Assembly (NCBI GenBank): GCA_965363675.1 | Contig: CBDTTW010000180.1 | Coordinates: 1 to 6,462, forward strand | Source: CBDTTW01 sp965363675 | Lineage (GTDB): Bacteria; Bacteroidota; Rhodothermia; Rhodothermales; DASSAV01 | Reading direction: 5' to 3' | DNA length: 6,462 bases | In this document: piece by piece, positions 1-5,980 of the stretch | How positions within the stretch are numbered: position 1 is the stretch's first letter | Layout of the letters: every line of letters begins with the position of its first letter | The notes under the pieces: generated by a model | Seen by the model: only the letters and a program-made list of their open reading frames with translations | What the model was told of the DNA's origin: nothing | Database searches by the model: none | Made by a program: the position numbers and the translations under genes

Positions 1-461
1 GTGAGCGGCAGGCCGTGATGCCGGCCGCCGATGTCCATCGCCTGGGTGAGTTTGCCCGGCCCGTTCGTCAGGTCGATGCGGCGGCGCGCCCCTGGCCGGT
101 GCAGGCGCATCAGCGCCTCGCCCTCCAGCGGCTCGACGGCCCGGATCAGCGCGGCCCCGCAGACGCCCTCCGGCTCCGTGACGACGTTGAGCAGCCAGTG
201 GATGCCGTAGTTCAGGTACACATAGGCCGTGCCGGGGGCGCCGAAGAGCGCGTAGCCCCGCCGCGCCGGAGCCGCCGGCCCCCGGATGCCCCACGCGTGG
301 CAAGCCGGGTCGTTCGCCGCGTACGCCTCGCACTCGACGATGCGCCCCGACAGGCGCCCGCGCGGATGCTCGTGCACGAGCACGCATCCCAAGAGCGCCC
401 GCGCGACCTCGACCGAGGGCTGCGCAAAAAAGTCCGCCCCGAGCGCCCCGGCGCGCTTCAG
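1..461 (-). CDS. mpg: DNA-3-methyladenine glycosylase (Mpg/AAG family), C-terminus cut off
   Basis: This enzyme excises alkylated purines such as 3-methyladenine from DNA, starting base excision repair in the cytoplasm. The frame gives about 153 residues before the window edge; the family is usually near 190-205, so some 40-50 C-terminal residues are missing. Numbering from a CTG start, I see the N-terminal DFFAQP segment (10-15), VARALLG (19-25), RIVECEAY (40-47) with the expected catalytic Glu43, CHAW (54-57), YVYLNYGIHW (80-89), the LNVVT strand, an IRAVEPLEG stretch and LTNGPGKLTQAM near the cut end. These are hallmark Mpg segments, so the family call is firm. The start is odd: the frame has no ATG, GTG or TTG before the conserved FF segment. 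The best candidate is CTG at 459-461, which overlaps the terC TGA stop (458-460) and suggests translational coupling. A sequencing error at the start is the main alternative. Confidence 0.9.
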   Translation of the reverse strand, partial: MKRAGALGADFFAQPSVEVARALLGCVLVHEHPRGRLSGRIVECEAYAANDPACHAWGIRGPAAPARRGYALFGAPGTAYVYLNYGIHWLLNVVTEPEGVCGAALIRAVEPLEGEALMRLHRPGARRRIDLTNGPGKLTQAMDIGGRHHGLPL

Positions 462-1234
462 CTTTCTGCGGCCCGCTCGACCGCCCCGGCCACCTGCGGG
501 TTCTTGAGCTTCACAGGCCCTGCGCCCGGCGTGTTCTTGGACGACTTCAGATTGAGGGCTTCGACCAGCACCGAGAACGCCATGGCAAAGTAGATGTACC
601 CCTTCGGAATGTGCTGCCCTAACCCTTCGGCGATCAGCATCACACCGATGAGCAGCAGGAAGCTCAGCGCCAGCATCTTGACCGTAGGGTGGCGATGCAC
701 GAAGTCCGAGATCACGTTCACGCTCAGCATCATGACGCCCACCGCGATGATGACCGCCGCCACCATAATGGCAAGCTCGTTCGCCATGCCGATGGCCGTG
801 ATTACGCTGTCGAGCGAGAACACGAGGTCCATGATGAGAATCTGGAAGATGACGCTGCTGAAGGAAACGGCTTTCTTGCCCGCGGCGGCGGCTTCCTCCT
901 CGCCCTCCAGCCGGTTATGGATCTCGTGCGTGCTCTTGGCGATCAGGAACAGACCGCCGCCCAGCAGGATGAGATCGCGCCCGCTGATTTCCAGCCCGAC
1001 GACGGTAAAGAGCGGCGCCGTAAGCCGCATGATGTACGTAATCGAAAAGAGCAGCAAGATGCGCGCGATCATGGCAATCGCCAGGCCCGTCAGCCGCGCC
1101 TTCTGCTGCTGATGCGCGGGCAGCTTGCCCGTCAGGATGGAGATGACGACGATGTTGTCGATGCCCAGTACGATTTCGAGGGCGGTAAGAGTGCCCAGGG
1201 CGATCCAACTCTGCGGGTCTGAAATCCACTCCAT
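458..1234 (-). CDS. TerC family integral membrane protein, probable metal-ion exporter
   Basis: The 258-aa product is a multi-pass inner-membrane protein of the TerC/YgdQ/YoaE group. Members of this superfamily are linked to tellurium resistance and, in several bacteria, to manganese export. Two family signatures are visible: EIVLGIDNIVVI (20-31; Glu20, Asp26, Asn27) and DLVFSLDSVITAIGM (136-150; Asp136, Asp142). Their acidic residues inside predicted helices are the likely metal site. A conserved GRDLILLGGG segment (85-94) lies between them. Hydrophobic helices fall near 11-34, 48-70, 75-98, 125-148, 152-175, 187-206 and 212-230. A charged loop at 108-121 (acidic, then Ala-rich) and a Lys/Pro-containing tail after 230 are probably extramembrane. 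The ATG start gives the usual MEW-type N-terminus; no clear Shine-Dalgarno precedes it. The stop overlaps the apparent mpg start. The substrate cannot be told from sequence. I see no yybP-ykoY manganese riboswitch upstream. Confidence 0.93.
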   Translation of the reverse strand: MEWISDPQSWIALGTLTALEIVLGIDNIVVISILTGKLPAHQQQKARLTGLAIAMIARILLLFSITYIMRLTAPLFTVVGLEISGRDLILLGGGLFLIAKSTHEIHNRLEGEEEAAAAGKKAVSFSSVIFQILIMDLVFSLDSVITAIGMANELAIMVAAVIIAVGVMMLSVNVISDFVHRHPTVKMLALSFLLLIGVMLIAEGLGQHIPKGYIYFAMAFSVLVEALNLKSSKNTPGAGPVKLKNPQVAGAVERAAES

Positions 1235-1284
1235 AGGGTGCGGGGTTCATGCTTGGGTTGAAGAGCCGCCGGGCCGCGCCCGAG

Positions 1285-1317
1285 AAACAAACGGCGCCGC
1301 GCCCCCTTTAGGGAGGC
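1285..1317 (-). terminator. Weak terminator-like hairpins between hemerythrin and terC
   Basis: Reading the minus strand, a 6-bp stem (plus-strand arms 1312-1317 and 1301-1306, one G-U pair, 5-nt loop) overlaps a second, 4-bp GC stem (1300-1303 with 1293-1296). The second is followed almost directly by TTTGTTT (1291-1285). This could end transcripts from the hemerythrin gene. The stems are short and the U tract is interrupted, so the call is tentative. Confidence 0.28.
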
Positions 1318-1348
1318 CGCGACGCCCAAGGATAATGCTGCGCGCGGT

Positions 1349-1373
1349 CGCCGCCCTTCATACACGGGCGGCG
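1349..1373. repeat. Perfect 8-bp inverted repeat downstream of hemerythrin
   Basis: The arms cgccgccc (1349-1356) and gggcggcg (1366-1373) are exact reverse complements around a 9-nt loop. The repeat lies about 40 nt after the hemerythrin stop. On the minus strand no T tract follows, so it is not a classical intrinsic terminator. It may protect the 3' end of the transcript, or be chance pairing in GC-rich DNA. Confidence 0.4.
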
Positions 1374-1411
1374 CCTGCGTGATTTTGCTTGCTCGTAACG
1401 CTCCGGCGCGT

Positions 1412-1831
1412 TTACACGTGCGCCGCTTGCGTTTTTTTGACGCACGCTTTCATGTGCGTGTCTACCCGGACGATGTGGTTGAGCACCCAGTCCGACACCT
1501 TCGTCTGCACCTCGATCACCGCCGAGATCGACGGCCCCTCGCGGGCGATGCGCTCGCTCAGCGCCGTGAAGGTTTCGAGGAACTGCGCATGGGCGGCCTT
1601 GTTCTTGGCCGTCATCGGGCACACCATGCGGTCCATACAGCGCTCCTCGTGGGCGAAGTGGCGCACGGCGTACTCTCCGAGGAACGCCACCATCTTTTCC
1701 ACTTCCTGCCTTCCCCGGCCGGACTTCATGGCGTCCAGAAGCTGGTTCAGCCGGTTGAAAAGCTCTTTGTGTTGCTCGTCGATGTCCGCGTAGCCCGTGG
1801 ACATCGTTTCGGGGTTGAAAACAATAGACAT
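1412..1831 (-). CDS. Bacteriohemerythrin, single-domain, with an altered iron-ligand position
   Basis: The 139-aa protein is a stand-alone hemerythrin four-helix bundle, a soluble fold that normally binds a non-heme diiron centre and O2 (O2 storage, delivery or sensing). The expected ligand motifs appear in order: DEQHKELF (His21), HFAHEE (His58, Glu62), AHAQF (His81) and DWVLNHI followed by VDTH (His119, Asp124). At the usual place of a further His, four residues before His81, there is Asn77, and the usual Tyr of the YP pair is Cys71 (CP at 71-72). Iron binding may therefore differ from the standard protein. I chose the ATG at 1829-1831 over an in-frame GTG at 1862-1864: the ATG gives the typical short N-terminus ending in the Gly-Tyr-x-x-Ile-Asp-x-x-His segment, and the extension would be encoded by one arm of an inverted repeat. 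No good Shine-Dalgarno is visible. Gaps on both sides suggest it is transcribed on its own. Confidence 0.9.
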   Translation of the reverse strand: MSIVFNPETMSTGYADIDEQHKELFNRLNQLLDAMKSGRGRQEVEKMVAFLGEYAVRHFAHEERCMDRMVCPMTAKNKAAHAQFLETFTALSERIAREGPSISAVIEVQTKVSDWVLNHIVRVDTHMKACVKKTQAAHV

Positions 1832-1836
1832 GGTCG

Positions 1837-1896
1837 GCAGCCGATTGGGGTGAATGCTCCACACAGGCGCGCGAAGCTGCCCCCAGTATCGGCTGC
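1837..1896. promoter_or_regulatory. Long imperfect hairpin or dyad directly upstream of the hemerythrin start
   Basis: The arms gcagccgat (1837-1845) and atcggctgc (1888-1896) are a perfect 9-bp inverted repeat. The pairing continues inward as TGGGG (1846-1850) with CCCCA (1881-1885) after a 2-nt bulge, giving about 14 bp around a 30-nt loop. One arm ends 5 nt from the hemerythrin ATG and no T tract follows on the minus strand, so a role as a leader RNA structure or a dyad operator fits better than termination. The function is inferred from position only. Confidence 0.5.
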
Positions 1897-1899
1897 TTT

Positions 1900-1928
1900 C
1901 CGCCGTTCATAAGCCCGGCGGCATTTTT
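1900..1928 (+). terminator. Hairpin with a T tract in plus orientation, between thiolase and hemerythrin
   Basis: The arms ccgccg (1900-1905) and cggcgg (1916-1921) are a perfect 6-bp stem with a 10-nt loop. On the plus strand five Ts follow at 1924-1928. This resembles an intrinsic terminator, but no plus-strand gene ends here. It might limit antisense transcription, or act on the minus strand as a weaker structure after the thiolase stop. Confidence 0.3.
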
Positions 1929-1951
1929 CCGATGCGGCGCGGGGAATGCGC

Positions 1952-3157
1952 CTATACCATCTCCAGCGCCAGCGCCGTGCCGCCGCCGGTGCCGTGGCAG
2001 ATGGCGGCCATACCCCGCTGCGCGCCGATCTCGCGGAGGGCGTGCAGCAGCGTAACGGTGATGCGCGCGCCTGAAGCGCCGATGGGGTGCCCGAGCGCCA
2101 CGGCTCCGCCGCGCACGTTGAGCACGGCGGGACTGACGCCGAGCTGCTCCGTGAACAGCACGTTGTTGAGCGCGAACGCCTCGTTGTTCTCGAACAACCC
2201 AAAGTCGGAGACGTCCAGCTCCAGCTTGTCTAGAAGCTTCCTTACGGCGGGGATCGGCGCCTCCGGAAAGCGCCACGTCGCGCCGGCCGACCAGGCGCTG
2301 CCGAGGATGACGGCCAGCGGCGCCGCGCCCAACCGCCGCAAGCCGGCCTCGCCTGCAAGCACGAGCGCAGCCGCGCCGTCGCTGATCTGGCTGCTGTTGC
2401 CCGCCGTCAGGACGCCTTGCGGCGCAAACGCCGGGCGGAGCGCCGCCAGCGACGCAGCCGTCGTATCCGGGCGGATGCCCTCGTCCGCCGCGACGAGCTG
2501 CGGCCCCTCGCGCTGCTTCACCTCGACGGGGATGATTTCGCCGGCGAAGTCGCCGCGCTGCGTGGCGGCGGCGGCGCGCTGGTGCGAGCGCGCCGCCGCC
2601 TCGTCGATGGCCGCGCGCGCGATGCCGTACTCGGCGGCCAGCCGCTCGGCCTGGATGCCCATGCCCTCGCCGCTGAACGGGTCGGTGAGACCGTCGGTCA
2701 TCATGAGGTCGCCCAAGGGTTCGGGCGCCCCGGCGAGCATTTTGTAGCCCCACCGCGCCCGCGCGCTCAGGTGGAACCCCGCGTTGGACATGGACTCGAC
2801 GCCGCCGGCCAGCATCACGTCTGCCTCGCCTGCCGCAATGAGGGCGGCGGCCGTCATGAGGCTCATCATGCCGGAGGAGCAGACCATATCCACGGCGAAG
2901 CCGTCTACGTGGTCGGGGATGCCCGCCCGGATGGCCGCCTGCCGGGGCACGAGCTGGCCGTGGCCGCCGCGCAACACGTTCCCGAAGGCGTAGCCGTCCA
3001 GATCGCCGCCGTCGATGCCGGCCGCTTCCAGAGCGCCGCGCAGGGCGGCCGCCCCCAGCTCCACCGGGCCGAGGCCCTTGAACACGCCGCCGAACCGGCC
3101 GATGGGCGTCCGGACGGCCGAAAGGATGTAGACGGGGTTGCGTTGAGGAGCGCTCAT
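1952..3157 (-). CDS. Thiolase: acetyl-CoA C-acetyltransferase / acyltransferase
   Basis: This 401-aa enzyme belongs to the thiolase family. It joins two acetyl-CoA into acetoacetyl-CoA or, in reverse, cleaves 3-ketoacyl-CoA in beta-oxidation. The length is normal for a complete family member. The N-terminal SAVRTPIGRFGG (13-24) is typical. Catalytic elements are all present: nucleophile Cys93 in DMVCSSGM, NEAF (325-328), GHPIGASGAR (356-365) with His357, and the second Cys387 in CHGTGGG, which keeps the C-x-G-x-G pattern. GNSSQISDGAAA is the usual CoA-side loop. Degradative (FadA/AtoB-like) and biosynthetic (PhbA-like) roles cannot be separated by sequence alone, and no neighbouring beta-oxidation or PHB gene helps. 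It starts 5 nt after the stop of the YyaL-like gene and lacks a clear Shine-Dalgarno, which suggests translational coupling in one transcript. Confidence 0.95.
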   Translation of the reverse strand: MSAPQRNPVYILSAVRTPIGRFGGVFKGLGPVELGAAALRGALEAAGIDGGDLDGYAFGNVLRGGHGQLVPRQAAIRAGIPDHVDGFAVDMVCSSGMMSLMTAAALIAAGEADVMLAGGVESMSNAGFHLSARARWGYKMLAGAPEPLGDLMMTDGLTDPFSGEGMGIQAERLAAEYGIARAAIDEAAARSHQRAAAATQRGDFAGEIIPVEVKQREGPQLVAADEGIRPDTTAASLAALRPAFAPQGVLTAGNSSQISDGAAALVLAGEAGLRRLGAAPLAVILGSAWSAGATWRFPEAPIPAVRKLLDKLELDVSDFGLFENNEAFALNNVLFTEQLGVSPAVLNVRGGAVALGHPIGASGARITVTLLHALREIGAQRGMAAICHGTGGGTALALEMV

Positions 3158-3162
3158 GGCTT

Positions 3163-5205
3163 TCAGGGTTGCGTGAGCAGGCGCGCGGCTTCCTGGGGGT
3201 CGGACGTGGGCGCCTGGCAGGCGTAGTTGCGACAGACGTAGACCGCGAGCCCCGCGCCTTCAGGATATTGCATCGCCGCCAGCGGCGCCAGGCGGTCGGC
3301 GGCTTCGGTGTCGGGCGTGCGCAGCAGCAACACCTTGTTGGGCGCAAACACTCCGTGGAGAACCGCCAGGCACGCCCGCACCTCGGCGTCGTAGGCGGGG
3401 GCGGTGATCACCACCTCGCTCGATGGCCCGGCCAGGAAATCCAAACCCAGCAGCGCGGCCGTATAGCCGGAAGGGTGCGCCGCCGCGACGGCGGCAAGGT
3501 GTTTGGCCTGGCGGTGCGCCTCGTCCGAGAACGCGTCGCGGCCGGTGAGCCGCCCGAGGCGCGCCAGGTTGAGCAGCATCACGGCGTTGCCCGACGGAAG
3601 GGCCCCGTCGTAGTACTCGGCGGGGCGGACGAGCAGCGGCTCGCCGTAGTCCGGGGTCAGGTAGAAGCCTCCGCCCTCGCGGCTGAAGTGCAGCAGCACA
3701 TGCTCGGCGAGCGTCGCGGCCTGCTCCAGGTACGGCGTCTCGAAGGCGGCTTCGTACAGTTCGATGAGGCCCCATATGTAGAACGCGTAGTCGTCCAGCA
3801 TGCCGTGGATGCCCGCCGCGCCGCGCCGCCACCGGTGCAGCAGATTGCCGCCGGCGTCCTGCAAGTGCTCGCGCACGAAGCGCGCCGCCCCGACGGCCGC
3901 CTCTAGGGCCGCCTCGTCGCCGAGCACGGCGCCGCAGCGGGCCAGGGCGGCGATCATGAGCCCGTTCCAGTCCGTCAGGATCTTGTCGTCCAGGCCGGGG
4001 CGTGGGCGCAGGGCGCGGCGCAGGAACAGGCGCCGCCGCCAGTCCTCCGGCGGCGGCGCGTCGGAGGCGGCGCGGCGCAGGATGTTCGCCCCCGTGCGCT
4101 CGCCCGTCGCCTCGTCCCGGAAGTTGCCCTCGGCCGTGGCGCCGAAAAACGCGGCGGCCGCCTCGGCCTGTTCGGCGCCGAGCACATCGGCCAGCTCCTG
4201 CGCCGTCCAGACGTAGAACTTGCCTTCCACGCCCTCGCTGTCGGCGTCCTCCGAGGCGTAGAAGCCGCCCTCGGGGCTGCGCAAATCCCGCAGCACATAG
4301 GCGGCTATTTGGCGCGCCGTCTCGGCAAACGAGGCGTCGCCGACGGCCTGGCGCCCCTCGGTATAGGCCAGGCACAGCATGGCCTGGTCGTACAGCATCT
4401 TCTCGAAATGCGGCGCGAGCCAGTGGGCGTCGGTGGCGTAACGGTGGAAGCCGTACCCGATCTGGTCGAAGATGCCGCCGCGCTGCATGGCCCGGAGCGT
4501 ATGCGCCGCCATGTCCCGCGCCGCGTCGCCGCCGCTGCGCAAACCGTAGCGCAGCAGAAACATGAGGGTGTGCGGACTCGGGAACTTCGGGGCCGACCCG
4601 AAGCCTCCGTGCACGGCGTCGTATCGGCCGGCCAGTTGCCGGAAAGCCGCGTCCTCCAGCGGCAGGAAGTCCGCCTCGGCGGCGGCGGAGTGGCGCGCCT
4701 CGGCGGCAAGGCCGGCGGCGATATGGTCGGCGGAGGCGTAGATGCGGTCGCGTTCGGCGCGCCAGACCTGCCGGAGGCGCGGCGCGAGGTCGGCCATGCC
4801 CAGGCGCCCCTGCCGCGTGACGGGCGGAATGTAGGTGGCCGCGAAAAACGGCTTCGCCTCCGGCGTCATCACGATCGTGAGCGGCCAGCCGCCCGAGCCG
4901 GTAAGCGCCTGGCACACCGACATGTAAATGGCGTCCACGTCGGGGCGCTCCTCGCGGTCCACCTTGACGTTGATGAACGCCTCGTTCATGAGGCGCGCGA
5001 TCTCCTCGTTCTCGAACGACTCGCGCTCCATGACGTGGCACCAGTGGCAGGCCGCATAGCCGATGGAGAGGAAAATCGGCTTGTCCTCCCGGCGGGCCGC
5101 TGCAAAGTCTTCCTCGCCCCACGGCCGCCAGTCCACCGGGTTGTGCTGGTGCTGAAGCAGATACGGGCTGTGCTCGCCGGCGAGCCGGTTCGTCGTCGTT
5201 GCCAT
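3163..5205 (-). CDS. YyaL/DUF255 thioredoxin-domain protein with (alpha/alpha)6-barrel C-terminus
   Basis: This 680-aa protein is a full-length member of the DUF255 / YyaL / SPATA20 family, whose members are usually about 650-750 residues. The N-terminal thioredoxin-like domain (about 1-165) begins with the signature SPYLLQHQHNPVDW (13-26), followed by YAACHWCHVM with the redox-type CxxC at Cys53/Cys56, VDREERPDVD (82-91) and GGWPLT with the expected cis-Pro108. The rest is an all-helical region related to N-acylglucosamine 2-epimerase and glycosidase barrels, with family blocks GGFGSAPKFPSPH (200-212), GGIFDQIGYGFHRYATD (243-259), PHFEKMLYDQ (265-274) and FYASEDADSEG (315-325). The C-terminus ends with the common CRNYACQAP block. 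No signal peptide is visible, so it is probably cytoplasmic. Its biochemical role is not established for the family; a redox or sugar-linked function is only suggested by the folds. It lies 36 nt after the hypothetical gene and 5 nt before thiolase. Confidence 0.95.
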   Translation of the reverse strand: MATTTNRLAGEHSPYLLQHQHNPVDWRPWGEEDFAAARREDKPIFLSIGYAACHWCHVMERESFENEEIARLMNEAFINVKVDREERPDVDAIYMSVCQALTGSGGWPLTIVMTPEAKPFFAATYIPPVTRQGRLGMADLAPRLRQVWRAERDRIYASADHIAAGLAAEARHSAAAEADFLPLEDAAFRQLAGRYDAVHGGFGSAPKFPSPHTLMFLLRYGLRSGGDAARDMAAHTLRAMQRGGIFDQIGYGFHRYATDAHWLAPHFEKMLYDQAMLCLAYTEGRQAVGDASFAETARQIAAYVLRDLRSPEGGFYASEDADSEGVEGKFYVWTAQELADVLGAEQAEAAAAFFGATAEGNFRDEATGERTGANILRRAASDAPPPEDWRRRLFLRRALRPRPGLDDKILTDWNGLMIAALARCGAVLGDEAALEAAVGAARFVREHLQDAGGNLLHRWRRGAAGIHGMLDDYAFYIWGLIELYEAAFETPYLEQAATLAEHVLLHFSREGGGFYLTPDYGEPLLVRPAEYYDGALPSGNAVMLLNLARLGRLTGRDAFSDEAHRQAKHLAAVAAAHPSGYTAALLGLDFLAGPSSEVVITAPAYDAEVRACLAVLHGVFAPNKVLLLRTPDTEAADRLAPLAAMQYPEGAGLAVYVCRNYACQAPTSDPQEAARLLTQP

Positions 5206-5241
5206 GGGGTATGCCGTAGTCGAAAGGGGCGCGCGACGCGC

Positions 5242-5853
5242 TCAGCCCATGTTGGGCTGCCGGCGTCCGCTCAGCCAGCCTGCGCGCGGCGCGGGCCGCG
5301 ACAGTTGCAGGTACTCGCAGGTGAGCAGCAGCAGCGAGAGCAGCGGCATCTTGCGGGCGGCCTTGCGCACCGCCAGCTCCGTGCGGGGCAACCCCTCCGC
5401 CTGGGGCGCGCCGCGCAGCAGCTCGACGCCTTGCACGTCCGTCACCGAGCAGGCGCCGCCGACAAGGCTCAGGGGCGCCGCGTGGAACACGAAACTCTCG
5501 TGCAGGATGATGACCTCGTGCGAGGCCGTCTCGCGGCGCACGCGGCCCACCAGCTTGCCGCGCTCGTAGATCAGGATGCCCTGGCCGCTTTCCTCTTGCT
5601 CCTCGAAGCGCCATAAGCCGTCGGCGGCGGCTCCGAGGGCTTCGCGCTGCGTCATGCCCCGGTAGCGCAGCGTCCCGACGACGCATTCGCCGGCCCACAA
5701 CTCGTAAGCAGGGCGCAAAATGCTCGGCTGCAACCAGACGAGCTTGCGGGCGTTCGTCGCGCTCAGCGGCGTCAGCCCGTGCTCCAGCTCCCGAGGCGCC
5801 ACGTAATCGGGCTGCAAAGGCGCACGGGTCCAACGCGGCATTCCAGTAGACAT
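5242..5853 (-). CDS. Uncharacterised protein, possibly tubby-like/LURP-like beta fold
   Basis: I do not recognise this 203-aa protein with certainty. Its middle part alternates short hydrophobic strands and turns: ILRPAYELWAGECVVGTLRY (45-64), LWRFEE (80-85), GILIYERGKLVGRVRRE (92-108), HEVIILHESFVFHAA (112-126) and CSVTDVQGVELLRG (135-148). A Pro-Leu-rich hydrophobic segment follows (PLLSLLLLTCEYL, 170-182), then a basic Gly/Pro/Arg tail. The strand-rich body with a buried C-terminal hydrophobic segment recalls tubby C-terminal-like (LOR/Tubby) proteins, but this is fold-level guesswork. There is no signal peptide, and the C-terminal segment is short for a membrane anchor. The start at 5851-5853 is supported by a GAGAAG sequence 5 nt upstream, the best ribosome-binding-like site in the window; Met5 is the alternative. 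It precedes the YyaL-like gene by 36 nt and is probably co-transcribed with it. Coding is supported by a full-length frame between well-identified neighbours and plausible composition. Confidence 0.75.
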   Translation of the reverse strand: MSTGMPRWTRAPLQPDYVAPRELEHGLTPLSATNARKLVWLQPSILRPAYELWAGECVVGTLRYRGMTQREALGAAADGLWRFEEQEESGQGILIYERGKLVGRVRRETASHEVIILHESFVFHAAPLSLVGGACSVTDVQGVELLRGAPQAEGLPRTELAVRKAARKMPLLSLLLLTCEYLQLSRPAPRAGWLSGRRQPNMG

Positions 5854-5980
5854 CGGATCTTCTCGGCTGTTTTGAGGGATGCCCTTCCAACGGCCGAGGC
5901 GTCCGGTTGGCTCCCCGCCGGCGCGCAGGTAGCAGCCTTATCACTTCCGACGCCTGCCGGCCGCCCCCGGCGCGCCCGTT
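5854..5980 (-). other. 127-nt intergenic region with nested dyads, between glycerate kinase and hypothetical gene
   Basis: The region holds a perfect 7-bp inverted repeat (aggcgtc 5897-5903, gacgcct 5949-5955) that encloses a 4-bp one (ggct 5909-5912, agcc 5934-5937), and a small aggg/ccct hairpin (5875-5885). No T tract follows to make a clear terminator, and I match no known riboswitch class. It presumably carries the promoter or leader of the downstream gene. Confidence 0.3.

Noticed and set aside
15..593. Open frame of 192 codons on the plus strand at the left end
   Set aside because: It is antisense to the mpg coding frame, which has clear conserved motifs; no independent evidence of coding.
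1235..1411. yybP-ykoY manganese riboswitch upstream of terC
   Set aside because: This was expected from known terC contexts, but the conserved GGGGAGTA and CGAGACC-type segments are absent.
1832..1864. GTG start giving an 11-residue N-terminal extension of hemerythrin
   Set aside because: The extension is encoded within one arm and the loop of the upstream inverted repeat, and homologs begin close to the ATG at 1829-1831.
1308..3347. Open frame of 679 codons on the minus strand covering thiolase and hemerythrin
   Set aside because: It is an out-of-phase shadow: Arg/Ala/Gly-rich, with no family motifs, while the overlapping frames carry complete thiolase and hemerythrin signatures. GC-rich DNA leaves alternate frames open.
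4309..5616. Open frame of 435 codons on the plus strand
   Set aside because: It is antisense to the YyaL-like and hypothetical genes, rich in Arg, His, Val and Gly, with no recognisable domain. It is typical of a GC-rich antisense shadow.
3260..5944. Open frame of 894 codons on the minus strand over the YyaL-like and hypothetical genes
   Set aside because: The composition is extremely Arg/Gly/Pro/Ala-rich and it crosses two genes in another phase. The in-phase YyaL-like frame explains the region.
5854..5980. tRNA, cobalamin or c-di-GMP riboswitch in the gap upstream of the hypothetical gene
   Set aside because: There is no T-loop, no B12-box-like segment and no c-di-GMP aptamer core; only generic GC-rich pairing.
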